From assembly GCF_025736935.1 (NCBI RefSeq), contig NZ_CP107048.1:310001-374000 (forward strand): 64,000 nt of DNA, read 5' to 3'. The translations under genes and the position numbers were made by a program. Within the stretch, counting starts at the first letter, position 1. Each line of letters begins with the position of its first letter. The notes under the pieces were generated by a model, which worked only from the letters and a program-made list of their open reading frames with translations, had not been told where the DNA came from and did not search any database. Source of the stretch: Qipengyuania sp. SS22. Lineage in GTDB: Bacteria; Pseudomonadota; Alphaproteobacteria; Sphingomonadales; Sphingomonadaceae. This document shows positions 1-9,369 of this stretch, in pieces.

Positions 1-2
1 TG

Positions 3-1076
3 CTCGACCCCTGGGCGCTCAAGGCCGAGATCGAGAAGCTGGAAGCGCAGGGCGTCACCATCAGCGACGATAACCTTGCGGTGGCCGACAATTGTCCGCT
101 GATCCTGCCGATCCACCGCGATCTCGACGGGCTGCGCGAAGCGGCCGCGGGATCGGGCAAGATCGGCACCACCGGACGCGGTATCGGCCCGGCTTACGAG
201 GACAAGGTCGGCCGCCGCGCGATCCGCGTGTGCGACCTGGCGCATCTCGACCATCTCGAACCGCAGCTCGACCGGCTGTGCGCGCATCATGACGCGCTGC
301 GCGCCGGGTTCGACCAGGACCCGGTCGATCGTGAGCAATTGCTCGCCGAACTGCGTGAGATCGCGCCCTTCGTGCTCAAATATGCGCAGCCGGTGTGGAA
401 ACGGTTGAAGAAGGTCCGCAAGGCCGGCGCCAAGATCCTGTTCGAAGGCGCGCAGGGCGTCCTGCTCGATATCGACCACGGGACCTATCCCTTCGTCACC
501 AGCTCGAACACGGTCAGCGGCACGGCTGCGGCGGGCAGCGGGCTGGGGCCCAATGCCACCGGCTTCGTGCTTGGCATCGTCAAGGCCTACACCACCCGCG
601 TCGGCAGCGGTCCCTTCCCGACCGAGCTCGATGACGAGGTGGGCAAAGGCATTGGCGAGCGCGGCCATGAATTCGGCACGGTCACCGGGCGCCAGCGCCG
701 CGTCGGCTGGTTCGATGCCGTGCTGGTGCGCCAGACCTGCGCGATCAGCGGCGTGACCGGGATCGCGCTGACCAAGATCGACGTGCTCGACGGGCTCGAC
801 GAAGTGAAGATCTGCACCGGCTATCGCCTCCATGGCAAGATCATGGACTATTTCCCGAGCCACGCCGCCGACCAGGCCGCGGTCGAACCGATTTACGAAA
901 GCATGGAAGGCTGGCACGAATCGACCGCCGGGGCACGCAGCTATGCCGATCTGCCCGCCAATGCAGTGAAGTATATCCAGCGCGTGCAGGAACTGATCGA
1001 AACGCCGGTGGCGCTGGTGTCGACCAGTCCCGAGCGCGACGACACGATCCTGATGCGCGATCCGTTTATGGATTGA
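3..1076 (+). CDS. purA: adenylosuccinate synthase, 5' truncated by window edge
   Basis: Makes adenylosuccinate from IMP, aspartate and GTP, the first committed step to AMP in the cytoplasm. The frame is open from the first bases. About 357 residues are visible against a usual 430, so roughly 70 N-terminal residues, including the P-loop, lie outside the window. Family blocks seen are [46 protein letters not shown] and the guanine-recognition segment [10 protein letters not shown]. The protein ends with a short tail after the conserved [11 protein letters not shown]. The identification is firm. Confidence 0.97.
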   Translation, partial: LDPWALKAEIEKLEAQGVTISDDNLAVADNCPLILPIHRDLDGLREAAAGSGKIGTTGRGIGPAYEDKVGRRAIRVCDLAHLDHLEPQLDRLCAHHDALRAGFDQDPVDREQLLAELREIAPFVLKYAQPVWKRLKKVRKAGAKILFEGAQGVLLDIDHGTYPFVTSSNTVSGTAAAGSGLGPNATGFVLGIVKAYTTRVGSGPFPTELDDEVGKGIGERGHEFGTVTGRQRRVGWFDAVLVRQTCAISGVTGIALTKIDVLDGLDEVKICTGYRLHGKIMDYFPSHAADQAAVEPIYESMEGWHESTAGARSYADLPANAVKYIQRVQELIETPVALVSTSPERDDTILMRDPFMD

Positions 1077-1105
1077 TGGGAAATCCGCGCTATGGTGGCG
1101 ACACC

Positions 1106-1618
1106 ATGCGCGTTCTCGCCGCCTTCCTCGCTGCCCTGTTTGCCGCCGCCGCGCTGCCGGTTTCGACGGCGGAGGCGCAGCAGGCGCGGCCGGGTGAGCG
1201 GGCCGATTTCGTCCTGATCGACAAGTCCGAGCGCACGCTGTGGGTCTATCAGGGCGGTCGCGCGATCCGCACCTATTCGGGCCTGCAATATGGCGATGCG
1301 CCGCAAGGCCACAAACGCTTCCAGGGTGACGAACGCACACCCGAGGGGCGGTATAGGATTACCTACGGCAATGAGCAGTCGAGCTATTATCTCAGCCTGC
1401 ACATCGATTATCCCAATGCGCGCGACCGTGCCTATGCGCGTTCGCGCGGGCGGTCGCCGGGCGGGCTGATCTTCCTCCACGGCCAGCCCAACGGCCTGCC
1501 TTACGAAACGCGGATTCCCGGCGACTGGACCGATGGCTGCATCGCGCTGTCGAACGCGGAGATCGCCGAGCTGTGGAGCCTGATCCCCGATGGCACGCCG
1601 ATCGAGATCCGTCCCTAG
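1106..1618 (+). CDS. exported L,D-transpeptidase family (YkuD) protein
   Basis: A 170-residue predicted periplasmic protein with a signal peptide (residues 1 to about 25, ending near AEAQQ) followed by one YkuD domain. The catalytic signature is present as His125 (FLHGQPNG) and Cys145 in DGCIALSN. Family members form 3-3 peptidoglycan cross-links or anchor proteins to peptidoglycan; which applies here is not decidable. The ATG at 1106 is chosen over in-frame codons from 1073 because it begins directly at the signal peptide. It lies 29 bp after purA on the same strand. Confidence 0.88.
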   Translation: MRVLAAFLAALFAAAALPVSTAEAQQARPGERADFVLIDKSERTLWVYQGGRAIRTYSGLQYGDAPQGHKRFQGDERTPEGRYRITYGNEQSSYYLSLHIDYPNARDRAYARSRGRSPGGLIFLHGQPNGLPYETRIPGDWTDGCIALSNAEIAELWSLIPDGTPIEIRP

Positions 1619-1989
1619 CCGCGCTTTTCCTCCAGCATTGCGACCTGCAGCTGGAGCCGCTTCACTTGCGCCAGCAACGTCAGCATGTTCATTCGCGCGA
1701 ACATCCATTCCTTGAGGAAGCCCTGCATCACCAGCAGTGCGATACAGGTCAGTCCCCAGCCAACCAGCGCCTCGATGCTTGCGAAGGTCAGCGCGCGGTA
1801 GAAGGAATAGGCGAGCGCCACGCCGATCACGATTGCGGTGGCAAAGCTCACTTTGGCCCAGCCGCCCAGCGGACCGCGCATGCTGTCGCCGATTTGCTGG
1901 AACATCCCGCGGTCGGGATCGAGCGCGGCGAGGAAAGCTTCGTCATCCGCGTCGAGCGCGCCGCGGATACGGGTGTCGATATCGGTCAT
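1615..1989 (-). CDS. small membrane protein coupled to an ECF sigma factor (DUF6768-like)
   Basis: A 124-residue protein with a soluble acidic N-terminus (about 1-45), two hydrophobic segments (about 47-65 and 75-92) and a short coiled tail. Its ATG overlaps the sigma-factor stop (ATGA at 1986-1989), so the two are translationally coupled. That makes an anti-sigma or accessory role plausible, but no anti-sigma fold is recognisable. It resembles the DUF6768 family by size, position and topology; this assignment is from memory and tentative. Its 3' end overlaps the end of the L,D-transpeptidase gene by 4 bp on the opposite strand. Confidence 0.72.
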   Translation of the reverse strand: MTDIDTRIRGALDADDEAFLAALDPDRGMFQQIGDSMRGPLGGWAKVSFATAIVIGVALAYSFYRALTFASIEALVGWGLTCIALLVMQGFLKEWMFARMNMLTLLAQVKRLQLQVAMLEEKRG

Positions 1990-2540
1990 GTGTCGTCTCC
2001 GGATAGGGCCGCCTTCAGCTTACGGCGGGCATGAAAGAGGCGCGTCTTGGCGGTACCCAGCGGCACCTCCTGCACCTCGGCGATTTCGGCGAGGGTCAGC
2101 CCCTCGACGAAGAACAATTGCGCGGCGAGCCGCTGGTCCGCCGGCAGCGCGGCGAAGGCCTGCCGAATGGCCAGCGCGTCATCCGCCGCAGCGGGAAGCA
2201 CGGGTTCGTCCTCGCTTTCGCCCCGGCGCGTGCGGTCGGCCTGCATCCGCCGGATCCGATCGGCGCAGCGCCGGCGCAGGATGCCGAAGGCCCAGGGGGC
2301 AAACCGCGCCGGGTCGCGCAAACCCGCAATATTGCGCAGGATCGACAGCCATGCCTCCTGCACCGCCACCAGCGCCGCTTCGTCATCGCCAAGCAAGCGG
2401 CGCGCGGTTCGTGCCAGCCGCGGCTGCCAGCGGATCGCCAACCGTTCGCCCGCGCGCCGGTCGCCCTTCTGCACCAGCGTGACGAGCAGCTCGTCATAGA
2501 GCCGCCCGGTATCGGGTGATGAGGCTTCGTTAGCTGCCAT
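1986..2540 (-). CDS. ECF-type RNA polymerase sigma factor
   Basis: A 184-residue sigma-70 family protein of the extracytoplasmic-function type. A region-2 helix set is seen at about residues 20-90 (ARFAPWAFGILRRRCADRIR) and region 4 at about 125-178 (LPADQRLAAQLFFVEGLTLA, then the HTH EVPLGTAKTRLFHARRKL). It would direct RNA polymerase to a specific promoter set. The ATG at 2540 is preferred because the longer frame adds a cysteine-rich stretch with no homology. It heads a two-gene operon with the membrane protein downstream and is divergent from the winged-helix regulator at 2665. Confidence 0.9.
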   Translation of the reverse strand: MAANEASSPDTGRLYDELLVTLVQKGDRRAGERLAIRWQPRLARTARRLLGDDEAALVAVQEAWLSILRNIAGLRDPARFAPWAFGILRRRCADRIRRMQADRTRRGESEDEPVLPAAADDALAIRQAFAALPADQRLAAQLFFVEGLTLAEIAEVQEVPLGTAKTRLFHARRKLKAALSGDDT

Positions 2541-2664
2541 GATCCGATAGTCGCAGCAGCAGCGCGAAAGGTTCAATCGTGATGTGGAATTTTTCCCGCC
2601 TTCTTGACGTGATCCACATTTGTTCTCATCCTGTTCCCGTATTCCAGCGAAGGAGGGCGAGTCG

Positions 2665-3636
2665 ATGGCGGCGAATTTCGATTATGAACCGGTGCGCGAT
2701 GCCGCCGGGTGCCAGCTGGCGGTGACCGTGCTCGCCGACCGCGCGCATATCCGCGCCGAAATGCGCGAGGATGCGGCCGCGGCGGGATTCCGCATACGCG
2801 AATGCTGCAGTCTCGAGGAATATGCGCAGGGGCCGCTCGGCGCGCTGGGCGATCTTGTGCTGGTCGATTGCGCGGAAGCGAGCGCGGATGCGCTGGCGCT
2901 GCTGTCGCGGCTCGACATGCGCGGGGGGAAGGCAGGCGCGCAGCTTGTGGTCTCCACCACCATGGGTGCGCTCGACAGCGTGTTCGGCTGTTTCTCGATG
3001 TCGGCACCGCAAATCCTCGTCGATCCGGGCCGTGCCGAGCGCATCATCGCGATCGGCCGCGTGCTGGCGCGGGTGCCCAATCTGCGCCTGCGCGAAATGG
3101 GCGAGGAAGACCGGCTGATGCTGCTCCGCCTGACCGAGCAGGTTGGGCAGATCGCCGAACGGCTCGAACAATTGTCCCCCGGACAGCGCGAAGGCGGCGG
3201 TGCGTTCCGCTTCGAATCGCCCGCACCTGCGTGGCGCGGGGAGGGAGAAGACTACAAAGTCGCGCAAGACGGAACCGATCGCCCGCGTCTTCCCGAGGCG
3301 GCGGTGCTGCGCAAGCTGATCAAGGCGCGCCAGCTGCGGATGCGTTTCCTCGATGCCGAGCTGTTTGCCGATCCGGCGTGGGATATCCTGCTCGATCTCG
3401 CCGCTGCGCGGGCCGAGCGGCAGCAGGTCTGCGTTACCTCGCTATGTATCGCCGCCGGGGTGCCCGCGACCACCGCCCTGCGCTGGATCGGGCAGATGGT
3501 CGATGCCGATCTGCTGGTGCGCGTATCCGATCCGCATGACCGCCGCCGCGCCTATATCGCGCTGGCGGACAATACGGCCGATGCATTGGCGCGTTATTTC
3601 GCGGCAGTCGGCGCGACCGAACTCGCGGTCGTCTAA
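2665..3636 (+). CDS. MarR-like winged-helix regulator with a receiver-like N-terminal domain
   Basis: A 323-residue protein. The C-terminal 90 residues form a MarR-type winged helix (recognition region AGVPATTALRWIGQMVDADL, wing VSDPHDRRRAYIAL). The N-terminal part (about 1-135) has the alternating strand-helix pattern of a degenerate receiver, with an LVDC strand in place of a clear phospho-acceptor aspartate. An AAGGAGG ribosome site (2649-2656) fixes the ATG at 2665. The target and ligand are unknown. The end overlaps the convergent siroheme-synthase-like gene by 4 bp. Confidence 0.78.
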   Translation: MAANFDYEPVRDAAGCQLAVTVLADRAHIRAEMREDAAAAGFRIRECCSLEEYAQGPLGALGDLVLVDCAEASADALALLSRLDMRGGKAGAQLVVSTTMGALDSVFGCFSMSAPQILVDPGRAERIIAIGRVLARVPNLRLREMGEEDRLMLLRLTEQVGQIAERLEQLSPGQREGGGAFRFESPAPAWRGEGEDYKVAQDGTDRPRLPEAAVLRKLIKARQLRMRFLDAELFADPAWDILLDLAAARAERQQVCVTSLCIAAGVPATTALRWIGQMVDADLLVRVSDPHDRRRAYIALADNTADALARYFAAVGATELAVV

Positions 3637-4400
3637 CCGCGCCGCAACAATACGGTCAGCCCGCTCGCGGGTGGCTCTGAAGGAAGCGGCTGGCGCACCG
3701 CATCGGCGCGCGCGCGGACCAGTATCGCTTCGGCAATCGCGGGATCGTGCAGCACTGTATCGGCCTGGCCCAGCGCGCGTGCCTGCCGGATGGTCAAATC
3801 TTCGGGGTCGTCGCTGGTGAGCGTGAATTCGAGCACGCGCTTCTCTTCGGCGGCTGTCTTGCCCTCCAGCCATGTCTCCACCGCGTCCGCGCTGCCGGGT
3901 TCGAACGGATCGAGTGCGCCACCTTCCTGAAGCGCGGCATCTATCGCGCGCCGCCGGCTGTCGCCATCGGGATAGCGCCCGCGGATCCGCTCGCGCGCCG
4001 CGCTCAGCGCACTGGCCAGCGCGCCCAGCGATTGCGGCAGGATCGCTTCGAGCCGCAGCCGCAAGTGCTTTGCCAGTCCGGCAGAGGCACCGCCCGTGCT
4101 CACCGCCACCAGCACCGGGTCGCGGTCGAGCAGGCTGGGAAGGGTAAAATCGCACAATTCGGGCCGGTCGGCGACATTGACCAGCAGACCCGCGCGCTTG
4201 AGCCGCAGTGCCGCGGCCTCGGCCGCACGGGGGTTATCCAGCGCGACGAAGGCCAGCGCCGCATGATGCGCTTCGGTTTCGGTACAGGGAATTCCGCCCG
4301 CGCGTTCGACTAGCCGCGCTTTCGCGCCCGCCATGTCGCCATCGCCGACCACCACGACGCGCCGCCCGGCGATCCGGTGGAACAGCGGCAGGCTATGCAT
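3633..4400 (-). CDS. precorrin-2 dehydrogenase / ferrochelatase-like protein (CysG N-terminal type) with a methyltransferase remnant
   Basis: A 255-residue protein matching the NAD-dependent precorrin-2 dehydrogenase/sirohydrochlorin ferrochelatase half of siroheme synthase. It has a Rossmann start RRVVVVGDGDMAGAKA, VNVADRPELCDFTLPS, and VAVSTGGASAGLAKHLR with the dimerisation helices. After residue about 190 it continues into what looks like the opening of the SUMT methyltransferase domain (DPEDLTIRQARALGQADTVL) but ends about 45 residues later, so the methyltransferase activity must come from elsewhere. It starts 12 bp after lysA on the same strand. Siroheme serves assimilatory sulfite and nitrite reduction. 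Confidence 0.85.
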   Translation of the reverse strand: MHSLPLFHRIAGRRVVVVGDGDMAGAKARLVERAGGIPCTETEAHHAALAFVALDNPRAAEAAALRLKRAGLLVNVADRPELCDFTLPSLLDRDPVLVAVSTGGASAGLAKHLRLRLEAILPQSLGALASALSAARERIRGRYPDGDSRRRAIDAALQEGGALDPFEPGSADAVETWLEGKTAAEEKRVLEFTLTSDDPEDLTIRQARALGQADTVLHDPAIAEAILVRARADAVRQPLPSEPPASGLTVLLRRG

Positions 4401-4412
4401 CGCGGTATCGAA

Positions 4413-5675
4413 TCAGTCGAGCCATTCGGGCACGCGTTCGGCATCCATGATCGCGCTGGCGGCGATCCGGTCGGCGACCACTGCATAGCGATCGCCATCG
4501 ACCAGCGTTTCCGCCACGAAGCCGCGTGAATTGTAAGACGAAGCCATCGTCGCGCCATAGGCGCCGGCAGTGCGGAACACCGCCAGATCGCCCGCCACCA
4601 GCGCATCGCAATCGCGGTCCATCGCGAAGGTATCGCCGGTTTCGCAGATCGGCCCGACGATATGCGCGGTCATCCGCTCGCCGCTGGGTTCGACCGCATC
4701 GAAATCGTGCCACGCGCCGTACATGGCGGGGCGCGCAAGATCGTTCATCGCCGCATCCACCACCACGAAAGGCGGGCCGTTGCCGCTGCGCTTGGCGCGG
4801 ATCACCCGGGTCAGCAGCACGCCGGCATTGCCCGCGATCACGCGGCCCGGCTCGAACGCGAGGCGGACGTCCCAATCCTTCGTGACGCGCGCGACCATGG
4901 CGCCATATTCGGCCGGGGAGGGCAGTTCTTCGCCCGCCTTATAGGGTACGCCCAGCCCGCCGCCGAGATCGGCGTGGGTGACAGTGCAGCCGCGCGCGCG
5001 CAACTCTGCGATCAGCGCGCCGACCTTGCCGAAGGCGGTCTCGAGCGGCTCGAGCGTCGACAGCTGGCTGCCGATATGCACCGCCACGCCGCGCATATCG
5101 AGACCGTCCTCTTCGGCCAGACGGGCATAGATTTCCGCCGCCCGGTCGAGCGGTACACCGAACTTGTTCTCGCGCTTGCCGGTCGAGATTTTCTCATGCG
5201 TGCGCGCATCGACATCGGGATTGACGCGCAGAGCGCAGGCGGCGCGCTTGCCGTGCCGTGCCGCGATGGCGGCAAGCTCGTAGCCCTCTTCCTCGCTCTC
5301 GATGTTGAACTGGCCGATGTCCGTATCGAGCCCCTGAAGCAGCTCGGCATGGGTCTTGCCGACGCCCGAGAAAACGATGTCCTCGGGCTTCATCCCCGCG
5401 GCCAGCGCGCGGGTCAGCTCGCCGCCCGAAACGACGTCGGCACCGTAACCTTCATTGGCCAGTATCTTGAGCACGGCGAGGTTGGGATTGGATTTCACCG
5501 CAAAGGCGATATGCGGGTCTTTGAGCTTGCCGAGCGCCTCGCGGAACACGCGCGCATGCCGTTCCAGCGTCGCGCGCGAATAGATATAGACCGGCGTCCC
5601 GACCTCTTCGGCAATACGCGGCAGCGGCACGCCCTCGGCATGCAATACGCCGTCTCTCAGCTCAAAATGATCCAT
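4413..5675 (-). CDS. lysA: diaminopimelate decarboxylase
   Basis: A 420-residue PLP enzyme of the alanine-racemase-fold group that decarboxylates meso-diaminopimelate to lysine. The PLP-lysine block AFAVKSNPNLAVLKIL is near residue 60. Glycine-rich phosphate binding is seen in ADLGGGLGVPY and FEPGRVIAGNAG, and the catalytic GPICETGDTF follows. ATG 5675 has a GAGG upstream; a GTG two codons earlier is possible. It is third in the argH-lptM-lysA cluster, separated from lptM by about 60 bp. Confidence 0.97.
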   Translation of the reverse strand: MDHFELRDGVLHAEGVPLPRIAEEVGTPVYIYSRATLERHARVFREALGKLKDPHIAFAVKSNPNLAVLKILANEGYGADVVSGGELTRALAAGMKPEDIVFSGVGKTHAELLQGLDTDIGQFNIESEEEGYELAAIAARHGKRAACALRVNPDVDARTHEKISTGKRENKFGVPLDRAAEIYARLAEEDGLDMRGVAVHIGSQLSTLEPLETAFGKVGALIAELRARGCTVTHADLGGGLGVPYKAGEELPSPAEYGAMVARVTKDWDVRLAFEPGRVIAGNAGVLLTRVIRAKRSGNGPPFVVVDAAMNDLARPAMYGAWHDFDAVEPSGERMTAHIVGPICETGDTFAMDRDCDALVAGDLAVFRTAGAYGATMASSYNSRGFVAETLVDGDRYAVVADRIAASAIMDAERVPEWLD

Positions 5676-5737
5676 GGGCACCGCCTCTGCCCAAAGCCCC
5701 GCTGCATGTCGAGCAAGGCTTGCTTGCGGTGTTGAAA

Positions 5738-5974
5738 TTACTCGGGCGGAAGCTCGAAAGGGTCATCCTCGCGTTCTTCCGAACGGGTGCGCAATTCCAC
5801 GCTGCGGTCGGGCGCGGCAGTGGGTTCGAGCGCGAGCAATTCGTCCGCTGTCGGCTGCACCGCCGCGCCATAGGGCGCGGGCGGGAGGGCGGTCCCTTCG
5901 ACCGGCTGAAGCGCCGATTTCTGCCCGCAGGCGCCGAGCATCACGAAAGCGGCAAGGGCGACCCGTTTGCGCAT
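5738..5974 (-). CDS. lptM: small LptM/YifL-like lipoprotein
   Basis: A 78-residue lipoprotein. The lipobox LGAC is at residues 13-16, followed by GQKSALQP, which resembles the CGxKGPL signature of YifL/LptM. In E. coli that protein assists disulfide maturation of the LptD translocon. The remainder is acidic, proline-rich and probably disordered. The ATG overlaps the argH stop codon (TGATG), giving translational coupling. A small lipoprotein of this type next to lysA is common in proteobacteria, which supports the call. The exact function here is inferred. Confidence 0.75.
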   Translation of the reverse strand: MRKRVALAAFVMLGACGQKSALQPVEGTALPPAPYGAAVQPTADELLALEPTAAPDRSVELRTRSEEREDDPFELPPE

Positions 5975-7350
5975 CAAACCTCCATGCCGAGACGCTGTTT
6001 CGCCGCGGCTACCTGCTGCCTTACGCGAACCGGCGCGGTCCCGCCATAGGATGCGCGCGCGGCCACCGAGGCATCGACCGACAGCGCATCGAACACGCGC
6101 GCGTCGATGCGGCGGTCGATCCGCTGGAGATCATCGATCGACAATCCGTCGAGCGCGACGCCCTGCTCGTCCGCCAGCTTGACCGCGGCGCCCGTGATAT
6201 GGTGCGCTTCGCGGAAGGGAATGTCCGCCTGCCGCACCAGCCAGTCGGCCAGATCGGTCGCGGTGGCGTGGCCCGCTTCGGCGGCCTTGCGCATCCGGGC
6301 GGTCTCGAATCCGCTATCGGCGACCATGCCCGCCATCGCGGCAAGGCTCAAATCGATCAGCCCCGCGGCTTCGAACACCGGCGGCTTGTCGTCCTGCATG
6401 TCCTTGGAATAGGCGAGCGGCAGGCCCTTCATCGTCACCATCAGCGCGGTCGCACAGCCGATCACCCGCCCCGCGTGCCCGCGCACCAGTTCGGCGGCAT
6501 CGGGATTGCGTTTTTGCGGCATGATCGAACTGCCGGTCGACAGCGTGTCGGGCAGTTTGACGAAGCCGAAGGGCTGGCTCGCCCAGATGATGAATTCCTC
6601 GGCCAGCCGGCTGAGATGGAGCGCGCACTGGCTCGCCGCCATGAGGTAATCGAGCGCGAAATCCCGGTCCGACACGGCATCGAGGCTGTTGCGCGTGGGC
6701 TGCGCGAAGCCGAGCGCCTCGGCGGTCATGTCGCGGTCGAGGTCGAAGCCGGTGCCCGCCAGCGCAGCCGAGCCCAGCGGGCATTCGTCCATCCGCGCCA
6801 GCGCATCGGCGAAGCGCGAGCGGTCGCGCATCAGCATTTCGAAATAGGCGAGCAAATGGTGGCCCAGCGTGACCGGCTGCGCGGTCTGCAGATGGGTGAA
6901 CCCGGGCATGATGCTGTCGGCATGTTCCTCTGCGCGCGTAATCAGCGCCCCGAGCACCGCCTCGATCCCCGCCATGGCGCGCCGGTTGGCGGTACGCACC
7001 CACATGCGGAAATCGGTCGCCACCTGGTCGTTGCGGCTGCGTGCGGTGTGCAGCCGCCCGGCAACCGCGCCGACCACTTCGGTCAGCCGCGCTTCCACGG
7101 TCATGTGGATGTCTTCGAGATCCCAATCCTCGGGCACGCCGTCGCGTTCGTACTCCGCCGCGATCTGCTGCAGGCCATTGTCGATCGCCTCGGCATCTGC
7201 GCCGCTGACGATGCCCTGCTTCGCAAGCATCGCGACATGCGCGCGGCTGCCTGCGATATCCTCGCGCCACAACGCCTTGTCGAAGGGGATCGAGGCGTTG
7301 ATTTCGCGCATGATCGCGCTAGGCCCTTCGGCGAACCTGCCGCCCCACAT
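5974..7350 (-). CDS. argH: argininosuccinate lyase
   Basis: A 458-residue fumarase-superfamily enzyme that cleaves argininosuccinate to arginine and fumarate. It starts with [14 protein letters not shown] and carries [32 protein letters not shown] and the superfamily signature [16 protein letters not shown]. The length is normal. The ATG at 7350 is only 16 bp from the divergent TlpA-like gene start, so any argH promoter must lie inside that neighbour's coding sequence. First gene of argH-lptM-lysA. Confidence 0.97.
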   Translation of the reverse strand: MWGGRFAEGPSAIMREINASIPFDKALWREDIAGSRAHVAMLAKQGIVSGADAEAIDNGLQQIAAEYERDGVPEDWDLEDIHMTVEARLTEVVGAVAGRLHTARSRNDQVATDFRMWVRTANRRAMAGIEAVLGALITRAEEHADSIMPGFTHLQTAQPVTLGHHLLAYFEMLMRDRSRFADALARMDECPLGSAALAGTGFDLDRDMTAEALGFAQPTRNSLDAVSDRDFALDYLMAASQCALHLSRLAEEFIIWASQPFGFVKLPDTLSTGSSIMPQKRNPDAAELVRGHAGRVIGCATALMVTMKGLPLAYSKDMQDDKPPVFEAAGLIDLSLAAMAGMVADSGFETARMRKAAEAGHATATDLADWLVRQADIPFREAHHITGAAVKLADEQGVALDGLSIDDLQRIDRRIDARVFDALSVDASVAARASYGGTAPVRVRQQVAAAKQRLGMEV

Positions 7351-7366
7351 ACTGTTGGAGCCTTTT

Positions 7367-7924
7367 GTGTCCCGATTGTCGTTCACGCTTGCACTCGTCC
7401 TCGGCCTTGCTGTCGCGGGCTGCGATAGGGGCGCACCCGATGCGGCGCAAGAAAGCAGCGCTTCATCCGCGCCAACCGCGCAGATCGACCCGAGCGAGGC
7501 GGGCACGCCCATGCCTGCGATGATGGTCAGCGATCCGGCAGGGCGCACGCTCAATCTCGGTACGCTGCGCGGGACGCCGGTGCTGCTCAATTTGTGGGCC
7601 ACCTGGTGCGCGCCCTGCGTCAAGGAAATGCCGCTGCTCGACGCGCTGGCGAGCGAATATGACGGGCGCCTCAGGGTGCTGACGGTCAGCCAGGACATGC
7701 AGGGGGCCGCAGTGGTCGAACCGTTTTTCGCGGCGGGCGGCTATGCGAGGCTAGAACCGTGGATGGACCCGGACAATGAACTCGGCTTCACGCTCGGCGG
7801 CGGGGTGATGCCGACCACGGTGCTCTACGATGCTACGGGGGAGGAGGTCTGGCGCGTGCAGGGCGATTACGACTGGTCGGGCGAAGAAGCCCGCGCCGCC
7901 ATCGACGCGGCGATCGCGGAGTAA
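7367..7924 (+). CDS. TlpA/ResA-like thiol-disulfide oxidoreductase lipoprotein
   Basis: A 185-residue protein starting at GTG with a GGAG site six bases upstream. It has a lipoprotein signal (residues 1-19, lipobox VAGC), a linker of about 30 residues, then a thioredoxin fold with the redox motif [11 protein letters not shown] and a cis-proline loop GVMPTT. It probably acts in the periplasm, reducing or delivering thiols, for example in cytochrome c maturation; the substrate is not shown by context. It is divergent from argH, and its last 58 bp overlap the convergent FAD monooxygenase gene. Confidence 0.88.
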   Translation: MSRLSFTLALVLGLAVAGCDRGAPDAAQESSASSAPTAQIDPSEAGTPMPAMMVSDPAGRTLNLGTLRGTPVLLNLWATWCAPCVKEMPLLDALASEYDGRLRVLTVSQDMQGAAVVEPFFAAGGYARLEPWMDPDNELGFTLGGGVMPTTVLYDATGEEVWRVQGDYDWSGEEARAAIDAAIAE

Positions 7925-9147
7925 TCGGGTAGGTCGAGCCCCAGAATTGGTAGCGGGAAACCGAACAAACCGCTCATGAGATTTGCCTGCAGCCTGGCCA
8001 CGGGGCCGAAGCCGGACAGCGGCGCGACGATGCGATCACGTAGCCACGGCCAGAGCGCATCGTCCGACTGGAACAGCGGAGTGAAGGCGTAGGTAATCGC
8101 CTGATAGAGATCGACATGGTCGCGCCGCCAGCCGGCCGACAGGCGCAGACCTTGGCGTAAGCAATGCCCTTCGCGCAGGCCGGCAGCGAGGCTCCAGGCA
8201 TCGAGCAGCGCCATGTTCGCCCCTTGCCCAAGTTGCGGGCTGGCCGAATGCCAGGCATCGCCGATCCGAACGAACCGCTCGCGGTAGGGGCGATGCGCGC
8301 TGCGATGCGCATAGCGCGCGAAGGTGAGATCCTCGTGTGAACCGATTCGGTCGAGTAGGAATTCGATTTCGGGCCAAAGTTCGAGGACGTCTGCCTTCCA
8401 GCGTTCAATGGGGTTGTTGCACCACTGCGCATGGCCCTTACGCCTGAGCGACCAGAAAAAGGCAGCCTCCTGTGGCAGGCCTTCCCCGCGCGATCCGATC
8501 GGTAGCACGCCTGCCATTTGCGATGCGCGGCGATAGCGCTGTTCAAGGAGGTTCTTGGCATAAGGATCGCCCGGCTCGACCGGTATGGTGGCCCACAATG
8601 CGCCGAAAGGCAGCAAGCCGTGGTTGTTGCCAAATTCGATACTAGAGGACCAGCCGCTGGCATCGACGACCAAATCGAAGCGGTCCGACAGGCTGCCATC
8701 GGCAAACAACAGTCTCCGGGCGGCGCTCACGAGTTTTGTGTCGCGCACTTCGTGCCCGGTCCGGATCGCAATACCGGCCGCCCGCACCTCCTCGTAGAGC
8801 ACACCGAACAGGCTCGCGCGGTGAATGCCGATACCGAAAGCCTCGCCTTTGCCGAGCTTCGCATAGGGAGCATCGAGCGCGGTGCGGCCATGTTCCTGCA
8901 TGCCGAAAAGCGCATCGATCCGCGCGCCGCGAGTGGCCGTTGCATGCGCGAGCCCCATCGCATCAAGCACGGCCATGCCCGAGGGCTGCAGCATCAGTCC
9001 CGAGCCGAGCGGCTTTGGTTCGTTGAACCTTTCGAAAAGGGTGACGGCATGGCCGTCCGTATTGAGCAGCAATGCCGCTGCGAGCCCTGCCGGACCGCAG
9101 CCGATGATCGCGATGTCGTAGGTCTGGCGGATGCCCCTCTCCCGCAC
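7867..9147 (-). CDS. FAD-dependent monooxygenase family oxidoreductase
   Basis: A 426-residue flavoprotein of the UbiH/PheA-like hydroxylase superfamily. It has an N-terminal ADP-binding GxGxxG (DIAIIGCGPAGLAAALLL), a mid-domain DLVVDASGWSSS and the second FAD motif VRIGDAWHSASPQLGQGANM. The GTG at 9147 is the likely start. The substrate is unknown; neighbours give no pathway. The C-terminal 19 codons overlap the end of the TlpA-like gene on the other strand. Confidence 0.85.
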   Translation of the reverse strand: MRERGIRQTYDIAIIGCGPAGLAAALLLNTDGHAVTLFERFNEPKPLGSGLMLQPSGMAVLDAMGLAHATATRGARIDALFGMQEHGRTALDAPYAKLGKGEAFGIGIHRASLFGVLYEEVRAAGIAIRTGHEVRDTKLVSAARRLLFADGSLSDRFDLVVDASGWSSSIEFGNNHGLLPFGALWATIPVEPGDPYAKNLLEQRYRRASQMAGVLPIGSRGEGLPQEAAFFWSLRRKGHAQWCNNPIERWKADVLELWPEIEFLLDRIGSHEDLTFARYAHRSAHRPYRERFVRIGDAWHSASPQLGQGANMALLDAWSLAAGLREGHCLRQGLRLSAGWRRDHVDLYQAITYAFTPLFQSDDALWPWLRDRIVAPLSGFGPVARLQANLMSGLFGFPLPILGLDLPDYSAIAASMAARASSPDQS

Positions 9148-9206
9148 CTGATCCCAAGATGCTCAGGCCCTTCGCTTGCGCTCGGGAGTTTCCGCGCTGG
9201 CGGAGA

Positions 9207-9282
9207 TGGTGGGCGCTGACGGGCTCGAACCGCCGACCCTCTCGGTGTAAACGAGATGCTCTACCAACTGAGCTAAGCGCCC
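9207..9282 (-). tRNA. tRNA-Val (anticodon UAC)
   Basis: A 76-nt cloverleaf read on the minus strand. The acceptor stem pairs 9276-9282 with 9211-9217, the discriminator is A, and the CCA end is encoded (9207-9209). The D arm AGCTCAGTTGGTAGAGC and the T-arm GGTTCGAGCC are present. The anticodon stem CTCG/CGAG encloses loop TTTACAC, giving anticodon UAC for valine GUA/GUG codons. No other tRNA adjoins it. Confidence 0.96.
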
Positions 9283-9369
9283 CCTGTTCATTGGGGTGGA
9301 TGCGCACATAGCGGCTGTTCCCTGAAAATCAATTGCCGAGAACGTCGCCGGGCCGCTATTCGCCGCGCC

